Below, piece by piece: positions 1-7,533 of a DNA stretch of 35,008 nt. This stretch comes from Anaerolineae bacterium. GTDB taxonomy: Bacteria > Chloroflexota > Anaerolineae > 4572-78 > J111. Both the position numbers and the translations under genes were made by a program. The stretch lies in the NCBI GenBank assembly GCA_023151115.1, contig JAKLJP010000060.1:1-35008 (forward strand), in the 5' to 3' direction. Each line of letters starts with the position of its first letter. Positions within the stretch are counted from its first letter, which is position 1. The notes beneath the pieces are model-generated. The model worked only from the letters and a program-made list of their open reading frames with translations, was not told where the DNA came from and did not search any database.

Positions 1-82
1 GTAAACCGATTTCTCGACTTGATTTATCTCCTTTCCCGATTTGACTTTTTACTTGAACCCTTAACTTGTCACAGATGATATC

Positions 83-111
83 TTGACAATTTAGAACAAA
101 TGAGCTATCAT
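83..111 (+). promoter_or_regulatory. Sigma-70-type promoter for the first gene
   Basis: A perfect -35 hexamer TTGACA (83-88) is followed after exactly 17 bp by TATCAT (106-111), five of six matches to the -10 consensus. Transcription would begin near 118 and give a leader of about 30 nt that carries an AAGGAG ribosome site (133-138) before the ATG at 148. It may give this gene its own expression instead of relying on a distant cassette promoter. Confidence 0.65.
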
Positions 112-147
112 TCTCGTACTGTGATTCCACACAAGGAGAATGATAAA

Positions 148-1023
148 ATGACCCAACTCAAGGAAGCGCCGATAGATGTTGTCCGTTTTCGTTTGGGAGA
201 TTTCTTGTGTGTTGTACTATGTGACGGGAACGAGACGTTAACGGAAAACGATGTTACCAGCATGTTTACGGAGGATGCCGAGCGGATGCTCGCTGCGTTT
301 CGTACGCTTGATACACCGCTCGGCTTCAGCAGAAATATCCTTCTGGTGGAAACGGCGGCCAAACGGGTGCTGATTGATACCGGTAATGGTCAGGGCGATC
401 CGGCTGACCCGGGACATTTGCTTGATAGTCTGCGCACGGCAAACATCACGCCGGAGTCCATTGATACGGTGGTGATCAGCCACTTTGACGGGGATCATAT
501 CGGCGGGTTGTTGGATAGTACGGGCCAGCCGACCTTTGTCAACGCACGGCTGGTCGCGCCCAAGCCAGAGCACGACTACTGGATGCGCGAGGACGTCCTC
601 GCCGAAATGGATGAGGAGACCGCCACCGGGTTACGCCAGACCTTCGCGGCCTACGCCTCGCGGTTGACTCTGCTGGATAGCCCCGCAGATATTGAGCCAG
701 GGATTCGCTATGTGCCGGCCCTGGGTCATTCGCCCGGACACCAGGCGGTGAGCATCGAGTCGCAGGGGGCGCGACTGCTGCACCTGGTCGATACCCTCCA
801 CATGCCCATTCAACTCAACGCGCTGGATGTATCGGCTTTCGATTTTCAACCAGACCTAGCCATTGACACCCGGCGAGCGATACTGGCCCGGACTGAGTTC
901 GAGAACTTGCTGGTGCTGGGGTATCATTTTCCCTTTCCCGGCCTGGGGCATGTTAAGCAAACAGGCGATCTACTAGCCTGGGAACCCTATCTCATCCCTA
1001 CTCATTCAACAATTAAACCGTAG
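148..1023 (+). CDS. MBL-fold metallo-hydrolase
   Basis: A 291-residue protein of the metallo-beta-lactamase superfamily, probably a Zn-dependent hydrolase of unknown substrate. The metal motif is SHFDGDHIGG at about residues 111-120. The second position of the usual HxHxDH motif is Asp (HxDxDH), a variant seen in parts of the superfamily. A later GHSPGH segment and a VDTLHMP segment supply the expected downstream metal ligands. The start at 148 is chosen because AAGGAG lies 9 bp upstream. An in-frame ATG at 100 lies on top of the promoter and is unlikely. It is the first gene of a run of small plus-strand genes that look like integron cassettes. The fold is clear; the substrate cannot be told from sequence. 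Confidence 0.9.
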   Translation: MTQLKEAPIDVVRFRLGDFLCVVLCDGNETLTENDVTSMFTEDAERMLAAFRTLDTPLGFSRNILLVETAAKRVLIDTGNGQGDPADPGHLLDSLRTANITPESIDTVVISHFDGDHIGGLLDSTGQPTFVNARLVAPKPEHDYWMREDVLAEMDEETATGLRQTFAAYASRLTLLDSPADIEPGIRYVPALGHSPGHQAVSIESQGARLLHLVDTLHMPIQLNALDVSAFDFQPDLAIDTRRAILARTEFENLLVLGYHFPFPGLGHVKQTGDLLAWEPYLIPTHSTIKP

Positions 1024-1029
1024 CCCTGG

Positions 1030-1125
1030 CGCGTTGCGTTAGAGACGGAATGGAGAGGGAGCGCCTGACTTCAAGGATTATCTCGTCCCACCCACCAGTG
1101 GGTAACGCAGACCGTTAGGCGGCCC
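1030..1125 (+). other. Possible degenerate attC site
   Basis: The right half looks like an integron attC: GTTAGGC at 1114-1120 fits the GTTRRRY core. Just before it, TAACGCA (about 1103-1109) can pair with TGCGTTA (about 1035-1041). A convincing left core (an AAC-containing R'' box) is not visible, so the site is either degenerate or half deleted. The 3' end is nearly identical to the right end of the better site at 2374-2540. Confidence 0.4.
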
Positions 1126-1149
1126 TATCACTACAGGAGGTATTTTGTA

Positions 1150-1160
<11 letters not shown>
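1113..1160 (+). repeat. Direct repeat, copy 1: attC end plus gene leader
   Basis: This 48-nt stretch covers an attC right end, the leader with its AGGAGG ribosome site and the first four codons of the downstream gene. It is repeated at 2531-2577 with one single-base gap and two substitutions. Confidence 0.8.
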
Positions 1161-1707
<547 letters not shown>

Positions 1708-1708
1708 T

Positions 1709-1832
1709 AAAAGACCTTTGGCTCATGTATAGAACAAGTGCAATTTAGCGGAGGCGGCTTCCACGCCGCCGAGGGCCGGGCGTGGGAGCCCGGCCTGCTT
1801 TGCACTAGTACTTAACATGAGCCAGACCTTTT
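1709..1832. repeat. Foldback element A (nested hairpins)
   Basis: A 124-bp palindromic element lies between two genes. The outer arms pair imperfectly (1709-1728 with 1815-1832, sharing GGCTCATGT/ACATGAGCC). Inside these, AGTGCAA (1737-1743) pairs with TTGCACT (1800-1806). The centre holds two perfect GC hairpins, GGCGGC/GCCGCC and GGCCGGGC/GCCCGGCC. The architecture matches two other elements in this window, so it may be a MITE-type element; it could also work as a bidirectional terminator. I see no clear target-site duplication here. Confidence 0.6.
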
Positions 1833-1850
1833 AGAATGAGAGGAACCGAT

Positions 1851-2303
1851 ATGAGTCTTAAGCGGATGGATAATGTTGGCATCGTCGTAGAATCCCTCGA
1901 TGAGGCCATCTCTTTTTTCACCGAGTTGGGCCTGAAGCTCGAAGGGCGAGCTGTGGTCGAAGGAGAATGGGCCGGGCGCGTCACCGGACTGGGCAACCAG
2001 CGCGTCGAGATCGCCATGATGGTCACCCCCGACGGCCACAGCCGGCTCGAGCTCTCGCGATTTCTCACGCCGGCTGTGGTCGCCGATCACCGGAACGCCC
2101 CGGTGAACGCTCTTGGCTACCTGCGCGTCATGTTCGCCGTGGACGACATCGACGAGACGCTCGCCCGACTCCGCAAGCACGGCGCGCAGCTCGTCGGCGA
2201 AGTGGTCCAGTACGAAGACGCGTATCGGCTCTGCTACATCCGCGGCCCCGAAGGACTTCTCATCGGGCTTGCCGAGGAGCTCGGGTACGGAAACGATCGG
2301 TAA
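1851..2303 (+). CDS. VOC family (glyoxalase/bleomycin-resistance-like) protein
   Basis: A 150-residue single-domain protein of the vicinal-oxygen-chelate superfamily, whose members bind a divalent metal and act as lyases, dioxygenases or antibiotic-binding proteins. The two beta-alpha-beta-beta-beta repeats are visible. The first opens with MDNVGIVVESLDEAISFF (about residues 6-23) and runs to the RLELSRF strand; the second opens with LRVMFAVDDIDETLARL and ends with YIRGPEGLLIGLAEEL. GAGGAA 7 bp upstream supports the start at 1851 over the in-frame ATG at 1836. It is followed after about 70 bp by an attC-like site, so it fits a cassette gene. The substrate is unknown. Confidence 0.88.
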   Translation: MSLKRMDNVGIVVESLDEAISFFTELGLKLEGRAVVEGEWAGRVTGLGNQRVEIAMMVTPDGHSRLELSRFLTPAVVADHRNAPVNALGYLRVMFAVDDIDETLARLRKHGAQLVGEVVQYEDAYRLCYIRGPEGLLIGLAEELGYGNDR

Positions 2304-2373
2304 TTTTGCAGCTACCAACGTCTCTAAGCCGCTACTGCACACGCTCCCAATTGGAATGAAAGTCCCAAACAAC

Positions 2374-2540
2374 GGGCTAACAATGCGTGGAGTGGACAGG
2401 TTGGGTACGCGCCTCGTTTTCTGATCTTTTTTCTTGGCTTTGGGTTCGTTCCGTTTCGAAAGCGAGTCTCAGCCATCCCACCTACCACTACCCCACTCGC
2501 TTCGCTCGGGGGCGCTGCGCGGACGCGAGCCGTTAGGCGG
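2374..2540 (+). other. attC-like recombination site
   Basis: The left core GGGCTAAC (2374-2381) is followed by AATGCGTGGAG, a form typical of R''/L'' boxes. The right end, GACGCGAGCCGTTAGGC (2522-2538), carries a GTTRRRY core. GCTAAC pairs with GTTAGG, and GCGT with ACGC, leaving a long variable middle with a GC hairpin. At about 165 bp it is long for an attC site but not excluded. It follows the VOC gene, the expected place in a cassette. Confidence 0.6.
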
Positions 2541-2577
2541 CCTATCACTACAGGAGGTATTACGTAATGCGACCCCT
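2531..2577 (+). pseudogene. Remnant of a duplicated cassette: leader and first four codons only
   Basis: This repeats 1113-1160: attC end, leader, AGGAGGT ribosome site, and ATG at 2567 with the first codons of the dihydrofolate-reductase-like gene. After 2577 the sequence diverges and the frame closes quickly. It is a truncated second copy of the same cassette. In 2578-2741 I see no gene; GCGTTAGCTGG near 2647 may be another weak attC-like end. Confidence 0.65.
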
Positions 2578-2741
2578 ATTTTATGAGAGAAGTGTGGTAA
2601 GATCGGGCTGCCTGTGTATTCTAATGGCGGGGACGCCCGCTACTAAGCGTTAGCTGGCTGGCTTCCTTGAAGATTTGCAAATAAATCAAACAAGGTTAAG
2701 ATTGAAGATAAGGTATATAGGGTGTTTTTTGGCAGAGTTAG

Positions 2742-3956
2742 ATGTCTCTAAGCACAACTCAACTCATCATACAAATACTTTATGCATTGATTGCAGTAGT
2801 CATCTTTACAATTGTCGTAGGGATACTTGGTCCAAATATCCAGTATTGGTTTCGCCAATTAATTCCAATAGAACGCGCCAAAGGAGGGCGTCCTCCCAAA
2901 AAACAACCAACAATGATTTGGTTTAGTTTCTGGATTTCCGTAATCATCTTGCTGACCTATCCACTTATTGATAAACAATTCAAAGAGGCTGAAAAAAATA
3001 GCAATTTAATAGCCACCCAAACTGCCGAAGCGGTAAGGACTGCTACTGCTGCAAGTATTGTTGAAGCAACTCAAACTGCTGAAGCAGCCACAGTCACTAT
3101 TGCCGTTAATCAAGATTTAATGCCGGATCTTGAATACGAATTTTGGGACACATCACGAACTTCAGACTTTCATTCTAGAGTTGGCGCAGGAAATTTTTAT
3201 ACAGCGTTGCATACTCCTCAAGTGGTTTCAGATAATGTTGGTGGTAAAGATAATGTTTATTATTTGTGGCTATATGTGAAGAACAAAAGTACTAATGAGA
3301 CTAATTGTATAACTGATATTAAGTTTCAAGGACCAGAATATATTTTTACATCTGATAAGAAATCAATTGGTCTTACCGTAAAGGTAAACGAGGATTTTCA
3401 GAAGATTTTTCCTGGTGCCTCTATTAAAGTAGACACGGACGAAGATAAAACTGCAATAATTGTAGGGAAAAAAGGTGATAAACTACAGGCTGAAGGGCCT
3501 GTACAATTCCCAATTGTACTGCTATTCTATGAAGAAAAACAGAGTTATGAAGGTAAAATTTGTAGTAAAGATAAAGAAATTTTGGCTATTCCATTTGGTG
3601 CTTTTCGTTACAAGAAAGAGGGGAATTTGCCCGCAACTGATTATGTCAAGGAACAACTTTCGCTTCAAGGGATTAAATTTCAATTAGAAGCACAAGCCTC
3701 AGTTAAACCAGGAGGGGCCGACGCCCTCAGTCCCATTATTACGACTACAATACAAGTTGATGTTATTAGTCTTCGACCAGCAGAAATACCACTAGAAGAT
3801 AATGCAGGTTTAGACCTAGATGGGACTCAAATGCCTAATCCCTCAGGTACCCGAGACTTAACTGAAAACTCTCCAGGGTCTGATAATTCAAATCCGATTC
3901 CCCAGGATGGTATGGATACAATTTACAAATTACCTATGGAAACGCAAGAACCTTAA
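2742..3956 (+). CDS. Membrane-anchored protein of unknown function
   Basis: A 404-residue protein I do not recognise. Two hydrophobic helices lie at about residues 8-29 and 60-79, joined by a short basic segment (RAKGGRPPKK). An Ala/Thr/Gln-rich stretch with repeated ATQTAEA follows (about 85-115), probably a helical stalk. Residues 120-340 look like a beta-rich soluble domain, most likely outside the cell, and the last 50 residues are Asn/Pro/Asp-rich and low in complexity. No strong ribosome site precedes the ATG. The gene is AT-rich (18 G+C in 60 at 3241-3300), unlike its neighbours, which fits transfer as a cassette; an attC-like site lies downstream at 4324. Confidence 0.75.
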   Translation: MSLSTTQLIIQILYALIAVVIFTIVVGILGPNIQYWFRQLIPIERAKGGRPPKKQPTMIWFSFWISVIILLTYPLIDKQFKEAEKNSNLIATQTAEAVRTATAASIVEATQTAEAATVTIAVNQDLMPDLEYEFWDTSRTSDFHSRVGAGNFYTALHTPQVVSDNVGGKDNVYYLWLYVKNKSTNETNCITDIKFQGPEYIFTSDKKSIGLTVKVNEDFQKIFPGASIKVDTDEDKTAIIVGKKGDKLQAEGPVQFPIVLLFYEEKQSYEGKICSKDKEILAIPFGAFRYKKEGNLPATDYVKEQLSLQGIKFQLEAQASVKPGGADALSPIITTTIQVDVISLRPAEIPLEDNAGLDLDGTQMPNPSGTRDLTENSPGSDNSNPIPQDGMDTIYKLPMETQEP

Positions 3957-3974
3957 ATTGATCTAAACTGGTTT

Positions 3975-4059
3975 AAACTCTGAAATCTGTCATCTCTGAA
4001 TGGATACCAACACTAAAAGCTCTATGAAGCGCCTAGACTTCCAGAGTTTTTGTTTTTAT
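3975..4059 (+). terminator. Candidate terminator with a long hairpin
   Basis: AAACTCTGAAATCT (3975-3988) can pair with AGACTTCCAGAGTTT (4035-4049) with one bulge, and a T-rich tract follows immediately. The loop is long (about 46 nt), which weakens the call. Its place just after the membrane-protein gene suits a terminator. Confidence 0.35.
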
Positions 4060-4061
4060 AT

Positions 4062-4257
4062 GATAGGGAGAGCATTCGGAAACCCTAGAGGCAATCTTGC
4101 CAGCGGCGCTCGTCCTGCGATGAAGTCGCCGGACTATTCAACAGCGCCCGATGAATCGGGCTTTAAGCCGGGTTGACCCGGCGCTGTTCCCTAGCCCTGG
4201 CATTCATGCCGGGGCGTTTCAGACAAGCGCAACAGTTTCCGAACGGTCTCGATAGGG
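4062..4257. mobile_element. Foldback element B, MITE-like, with target-site duplication
   Basis: The terminal inverted repeats GAGAGCATTCGGAAAC (4068-4083) and GTTTCCGAACGGTCTC (4235-4250) match at 13 of 16 positions. GATAGGG flanks both ends (4062-4068 and 4251-4257), consistent with a 6-7 bp target-site duplication. The interior has perfect hairpins CCCGAT/ATCGGG and CCGGGT/ACCCGG held between AACAGCGC and GCGCTGTT, plus CCCTGGCAT/ATGCCGGGG with one mismatch. There is no coding capacity, so movement would need a transposase in trans. It lies inside the cassette, between the membrane-protein gene and its attC-like site. Confidence 0.7.
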
Positions 4258-4323
4258 TATTTTGGTTGTTTCAGCAAGGGTCTGCTATATCCTCAGAGGT
4301 AGGATGTTTGTAACGGAGAAAGC

Positions 4324-4449
4324 CAGCTAACAATTCGCTCAAGGCGACTTGCTACCACGGCGTTTATTGACCATACCTTGCTGGCAAAGTGGGTGTATAA
4401 TGTAACTTGCCGTGCCTGCCCGCAAGCGCCTTAGCTCAGGCGTTGGGCT
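4324..4449 (+). other. attC recombination site
   Basis: This is the clearest integron-type site in the window. The left arm at 4324-4352 has the R'' core GCTAAC, then GCTCAAGGCG and ACTTGC. It pairs with the right arm at 4422-4448, GCAAGCGCCTTAGCTCAGG followed by the core GTTGGGC, which fits GTTRRRY exactly. One unpaired A in the left arm (GGCGACTTGC against GCAAGCGCC) resembles the extrahelical bases used in strand recognition. The total is about 126 bp, within the normal attC range. Confidence 0.7.
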
Positions 4450-4498
4450 TCATTGTGGTTCTGAGCGTTTCTGGTACCGAGCAAAGATAACCGGATAA

Positions 4499-4804
4499 GC
4501 CCAAAAAATCCTGGAAGAAGGCGCCCTGATCCTCTGGTTTCACAGCCACGATGCTCGTTATGAGGAGCGGGCAAGCGTCCATGTGGGCAAAGGCTCCCAG
4601 GACGACTTCAATGATGCTAAAATCTGGCTGGAACCTGAAATTGAAGTGGCGCGACCGGGACGAACCCTGAAGCGCCACGCGTTAGGGCAGGCACTTAAGG
4701 TTATTTTTGATACGTTCGCCCCAGGAAAATGGACAATTAACAAAAAGATGCGGAATTTTTTCAATACAATGTATCGCGCTTGCGTTTATACTGTGGATAG
4801 CTGA
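4499..4804 (+). pseudogene. DUF4160-like fragment
   Basis: The frame reads LILWFHSHDARYEERASVHV, then an AKIWLEPEIEVA segment and LKRHALGQALKVI. This follows the DUF4160 pattern of an F-x-S-x-(D/N/E) strand, an H-V-H block, a (K)FWLEP strand and an ordered C-terminal helix. No ATG opens the frame; the only usable starts (GTG 4583) lie after the conserved strand. The sequence after KVI does not look like the family. The gene therefore seems to have lost both its start and its last 20-30 residues. It follows directly after the attC site at 4324-4449, so it was probably a cassette gene. DUF4160 proteins often accompany DUF2442 proteins in toxin-antitoxin-like pairs, but no partner is seen here. 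Confidence 0.5.
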
Positions 4805-4826
4805 GTCGCTATAGTGAGATTGTTGA

Positions 4827-5351
4827 ATGTTGCATCAACCGACATATGCTCCGGCGCCAATGTTGGCAGCAGATGTGAACTGCTTTTGGGCGCTTGAGCA
4901 AGACCAGGAAAGCTATAACCGTGAGTTGCACCTACCCGATGCCTACATTGAAGTGATCATCAATGTGGGTGCGCCGCTGGTGTTGGAGAGCGAACACGGA
5001 ATGCTCAAACTACCACGAGCATTTGTAAACCCACTTCAATATAAGCCGCTTCGGATTCGTGCTGCTGGTTTCTGCCAGATGATTTCGATGCAGTTGTATC
5101 CCTGGGCGGTCAAGCCGATCTTGAATATTGAGGTTGAGCCATCAACTGTGCATGTGTCCATCCGATTAGCGGATCTGGCGGCTGTCTATGGTTACAGTGA
5201 CCAGGCGCACCTGATCCGCGAATTTAAGTCTTTTGCAGACTGTACACCCCGCGATTTCGCTGCTTCTGCACCCGCCTATTTTGAACTTCGGCAAAATGAA
5301 GCTTGGTGCGATTTCATGAAGCAGTATTTTTGCTTATCTTACGCAGGGTGA
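4827..5351 (+). pseudogene. AraC-family regulator with internal deletion
   Basis: This reads as a 174-residue protein. Residues 1 to about 110 match the N-terminal sensor domain of a class of AraC-type regulators (DUF6597-like): LAADVNCFWALEQ, then LPDAYIEVIINVG, then FVNPLQYKPLRIRAAG. The C-terminal end from LADLAAVYGYSDQAHLIREF onward is the second helix-turn-helix of an AraC DNA-binding domain, followed by the usual TPRDF. Full-length relatives have roughly 100 more residues between these blocks, including the first helix-turn-helix. Here VEPSTVHV joins directly to SIRLADLAAVYG in frame. It could be translated but would bind DNA poorly, so I treat it as decayed. The boundary of the deletion is inferred from memory of the family. 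Confidence 0.65.
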
Positions 5352-5490
5352 GGGAATAAAGCAATCTCAGGAATGGAGTGATCTCCGAAACCTGGATATG
5401 AGAGAAAGGAAGAACCATGAAACTGGTAACCCATCACGGTCTGACGCCAACATCGCCCGGCGACCCATCCATCGCTCGAGGAGGAGCACA

Positions 5491-6096
5491 ATGCGAGAGC
5501 TCCTGATCGACTTCATCACCACCCTGGACGGCTACGCCTCGGGGGATGGCTGGCCCGGCTGGTGGGGTCTCGAAGGGCCGGAGTACCTGGCCTGGCTCGG
5601 CGAGCAACCACCGGTGACGTACCTGATGGGCGCGAACACGTACCGGCTGATGTACAGCTTCGCCGGCGGAGAGCCGCCGCCGGGAACCGCCGCGATTGAA
5701 GCCGAGGAGGAGGCCAGCCTGGACGAGCTCACGCGAGCGCCGAAGGTGGTGTTCTCGGCCTCGCTGGAGGAGCCCCTCACGTGGGCCAACACGACCCTCG
5801 TGCGCGGCGACGCCGTGCAGGCGGTCCGGGCGATGAAGGAGGAAGGCTCCGGCATCCTCAGCACGCTCGGCAGCGTCAGCCTATCCCGCTCGCTGCTGCG
5901 CGCCGGGCTCGTCGATCGCTTCCGGGTGGTGATGTTCCCCGTGATCACCGGCGCCACCGGCGCGGAACGTATCTACGACGGCTATCCCGACGTCGCGCTC
6001 GACATGATCGACCACCGCATCTTCGACGGCCGCACCGTGCTCGTCGAGTACCGGCCGCGCGTGCTCGAGGGCCCACCCCTCGCGCCGGCTGCCTGA
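5491..6096 (+). CDS. Dihydrofolate reductase family (RibD C-terminal-like) protein
   Basis: A 201-residue member of the dihydrofolate reductase/RibD C-terminal family. It shows DFITTLDGYASG near the N-terminus, YLMGANTYRLM (about residues 46-56), GILSTLGSVSLSRSLL, and the C-terminal DRFRVVMFPVITG and RTVLVEYRPR strands. A GAGGAGGAG stretch just upstream decides the start at 5491; the frame is open further upstream but lacks family sequence there. Base composition is very GC-rich (44 G+C in 60 at 5761-5820), unlike the AT-rich gene at 2742, which suggests a separate origin. It is only distantly similar to the family member at 1150. Substrate unknown. Confidence 0.87.
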   Translation: MRELLIDFITTLDGYASGDGWPGWWGLEGPEYLAWLGEQPPVTYLMGANTYRLMYSFAGGEPPPGTAAIEAEEEASLDELTRAPKVVFSASLEEPLTWANTTLVRGDAVQAVRAMKEEGSGILSTLGSVSLSRSLLRAGLVDRFRVVMFPVITGATGAERIYDGYPDVALDMIDHRIFDGRTVLVEYRPRVLEGPPLAPAA

Positions 6097-6098
6097 GG

Positions 6099-6539
6099 CC
6101 GAGCGCCAAGCACCTTCGCGCTCTCACATCCGAACTTGGGGCTGTGCTCACCGGGCGACGCACTTTCGACGTCGCCCAAGGCTGGGGCGGAAATCACGCT
6201 TGGGGACCCGCATTCGTCCTGACCCACCACATCCCCGCCGGCTGGCCGCGCCCCAACTCGACGGTCCACTTCGTGACCGACGGCATCGAAAGCGCCGTGA
6301 ACCAAGCCAAAACCGCCGCCGCCGGGAAGTCCGTTGGAGTCCACGGCGCCGACGCCATCCAGCAATGCCTGAACGCCGGGATCCTCGACGAAATCCACCT
6401 CGACATCGCGGCGGTTCTTCTTGGCTCCGGAGTTCGCCTCTTCGACCGCCTCGCCGGCACGCCAGCCGTCCTTGGCAACCCGACGGTGATCCCGGGCGTC
6501 GGCGTTACCCACCTGCGCTACCCAGTACGCAAGGCGTAG
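6099..6539 (+). pseudogene. 5'-truncated dihydrofolate reductase family gene
   Basis: The frame carries the C-terminal two thirds of another dihydrofolate-reductase-family protein: SELGAVLTGRRTFDVAQGWG, then AFVLTHHIPAGWP, GKSVGVHGADAIQQCLNAG, ILDEIHLDIAAVLLGSGVRL and a final VTHLRYPV strand. The first 50 or so residues, including the conserved N-terminal strand and its start codon, are missing. The frame begins right after the stop of the preceding gene of the same family. Two readings are possible: deletion between two adjacent cassettes, or a recombination junction between related genes. Without a start it is probably not expressed as a functional enzyme. Confidence 0.7.
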
Positions 6540-6599
6540 TCCTACCGCACACCTTTCTCGCCCGGTGAGCTTCGTCTCAATGAGACGTTCACGCGCGAG

Positions 6600-6642
6600 G
6601 GCGACCGACAAGCTCTTCAGCTGAACGCCAAGGCGTTGGGCG
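6600..6642 (+). other. Possible attC right end; edge of the cassette region
   Basis: AACGCCAAGGCGTTGGGCGGC has a GTTGGGC core like that of the site at 4324-4449. No matching left core is found in 6540-6600, so this would be a half-site left by deletion. From here to about 6849 I see no gene. A TTGACA at 6813 has no good -10 at the right distance. Confidence 0.4.
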
Positions 6643-6849
6643 GCTAAAAACTTATAACAGTGTTTACCTTCCATTTTGCCTTGCGCTTGGCGATTACCGG
6701 CGGCCCAGCCCCTATTCGGTCTCCTGCGTTGGTGACAATAGTCCAACAATTCCCCCAGTAAACCCAGAAATATACCCAATAATTAGTAACAACTGTTAAT
6801 TTCGTGATATACTTGACAGTAATGATAACTCACGCTGATTAAGCGGATG

Positions 6850-6952
6850 AGGCCGGGCGGCTATTGACGACTGGCTAAAAGGTCTGGCTACTGAAACACC
6901 TGCTAAAGTTGAAACCAGTTATCCCCTACGGGATGCGAAGCGCTATGCCTGA
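6850..6952 (+). pseudogene. C-terminal remnant of an unknown gene upstream of brxF
   Basis: The frame reads AIDDWLKGLATETPAKVETS and continues YPLRDAKRYA before a TGA at 6950-6952. The composition and the short overlap with the brxF start at 6945 look like the end of a real, translationally coupled gene. The frame is closed by a TGA at 6847, so everything upstream is gone. The break lies close to the edge of the cassette region. I do not recognise the family. Confidence 0.35.
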
Positions 6953-7412
6953 GTCATTAGCCGATCAAATCATTCAAAAGATTGACGACGTAGCGACGCT
7001 GTACCACCGCCTGATTTTGGTGGTAGCTCCTTCTAGGGGAGGCAAAACTCGGGCGCTGCGCGAGGTGAGCCAGCGAACCGGTTTTCCTTGCCTTAATCTG
7101 AACCTGGAACTGAGCCGCCAACTGCTAGACATGACCGAACGACAGCGCCTGATGCGCGTGTCTCGCCTGCTGGCAGATATGGTCAACGCCCAGGCTGCCC
7201 CGGCGGTGCTGTTGGATAACACGGAATTTCTGTTTGATCCGGCGCTTCAGCAAAACCCGCTGCTGCTTTTACAGAATATTTCGCGCAATAAAGTAGTGGT
7301 CGCGGCCTGGAATGGCGTCCTTGAGAAAGACCACTTGATCTACGCCAGCCCGGATCACCCGGAGTATCATCGTTATCCGGCGCGAGACCTGGTGCTTGTG
7401 ACGCCGGCATAG
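6945..7412 (+). CDS. brxF: BREX-3 P-loop protein BrxF
   Basis: A 155-residue single-domain P-loop protein matching BrxF, the small nucleotide-binding protein that marks BREX type 3 phage-defence loci. The N-terminal helix IIQKIDDVATLYHRLILVV leads into a Walker A motif APSRGGKT (the usual first Gly is Ala). A probable Walker B strand, PAVLLDNTEFLF, follows in the middle. The C-terminus, HRYPARDLVLVTPA, is the expected final strand. I take the ATG at 6945; in-frame alternatives at 6933 and TTG 6909 add residues unlike the family. It heads a run of same-strand genes through 17385. Biochemically its role in BREX is unknown; it is presumed to regulate or assemble with BrxC. Confidence 0.85.
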   Translation: MPESLADQIIQKIDDVATLYHRLILVVAPSRGGKTRALREVSQRTGFPCLNLNLELSRQLLDMTERQRLMRVSRLLADMVNAQAAPAVLLDNTEFLFDPALQQNPLLLLQNISRNKVVVAAWNGVLEKDHLIYASPDHPEYHRYPARDLVLVTPA

Positions 7413-7440
7413 CGTCCACGCCCCTATCGTACCAAGAATT

Positions 7441-7511
7441 TAGCCACGAATTACACAAATTGACACGAAAATATTAAAAATTAATTAGTGAAAATTCGTG
7501 AAATTCGTAGC
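7441..7511. repeat. Palindromic CACGAATT repeat, copy 1
   Basis: An imperfect palindrome of about 71 bp runs from TAGCCACGAATTACACAAAT to GTGAAATTCGTAGC, with an AT-rich middle. It is the first of three copies in the operon (also 14080-14151 and 14542-14611). It lies between brxF and brxC and slightly weakens the palindrome relative to the other copies (ACAAAT for ACGAAT, CGTAGC for CGTGGC). Confidence 0.85.
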
Positions 7512-7533
7512 AAGAACCTCAAGGATACTGTTA

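Noticed and set aside
2640..2656. GCGTTAGCTGG as a third full attC site
   Set aside because: The core does not fit GTTRRRY and no left arm pairs with it.
5982..6779. Minus-strand open frame of 265 codons over the dihydrofolate-reductase genes
   Set aside because: The plus-strand family matches are clear; this frame is a GC-driven shadow.
6813..6842. TTGACA upstream of brxF as a promoter
   Set aside because: No acceptable -10 lies 16-18 bp downstream. Another pair, TTGACG (6864) and GCTACT (6887), is spaced 17 bp but lies in a coding-like remnant and the -10 is poor.
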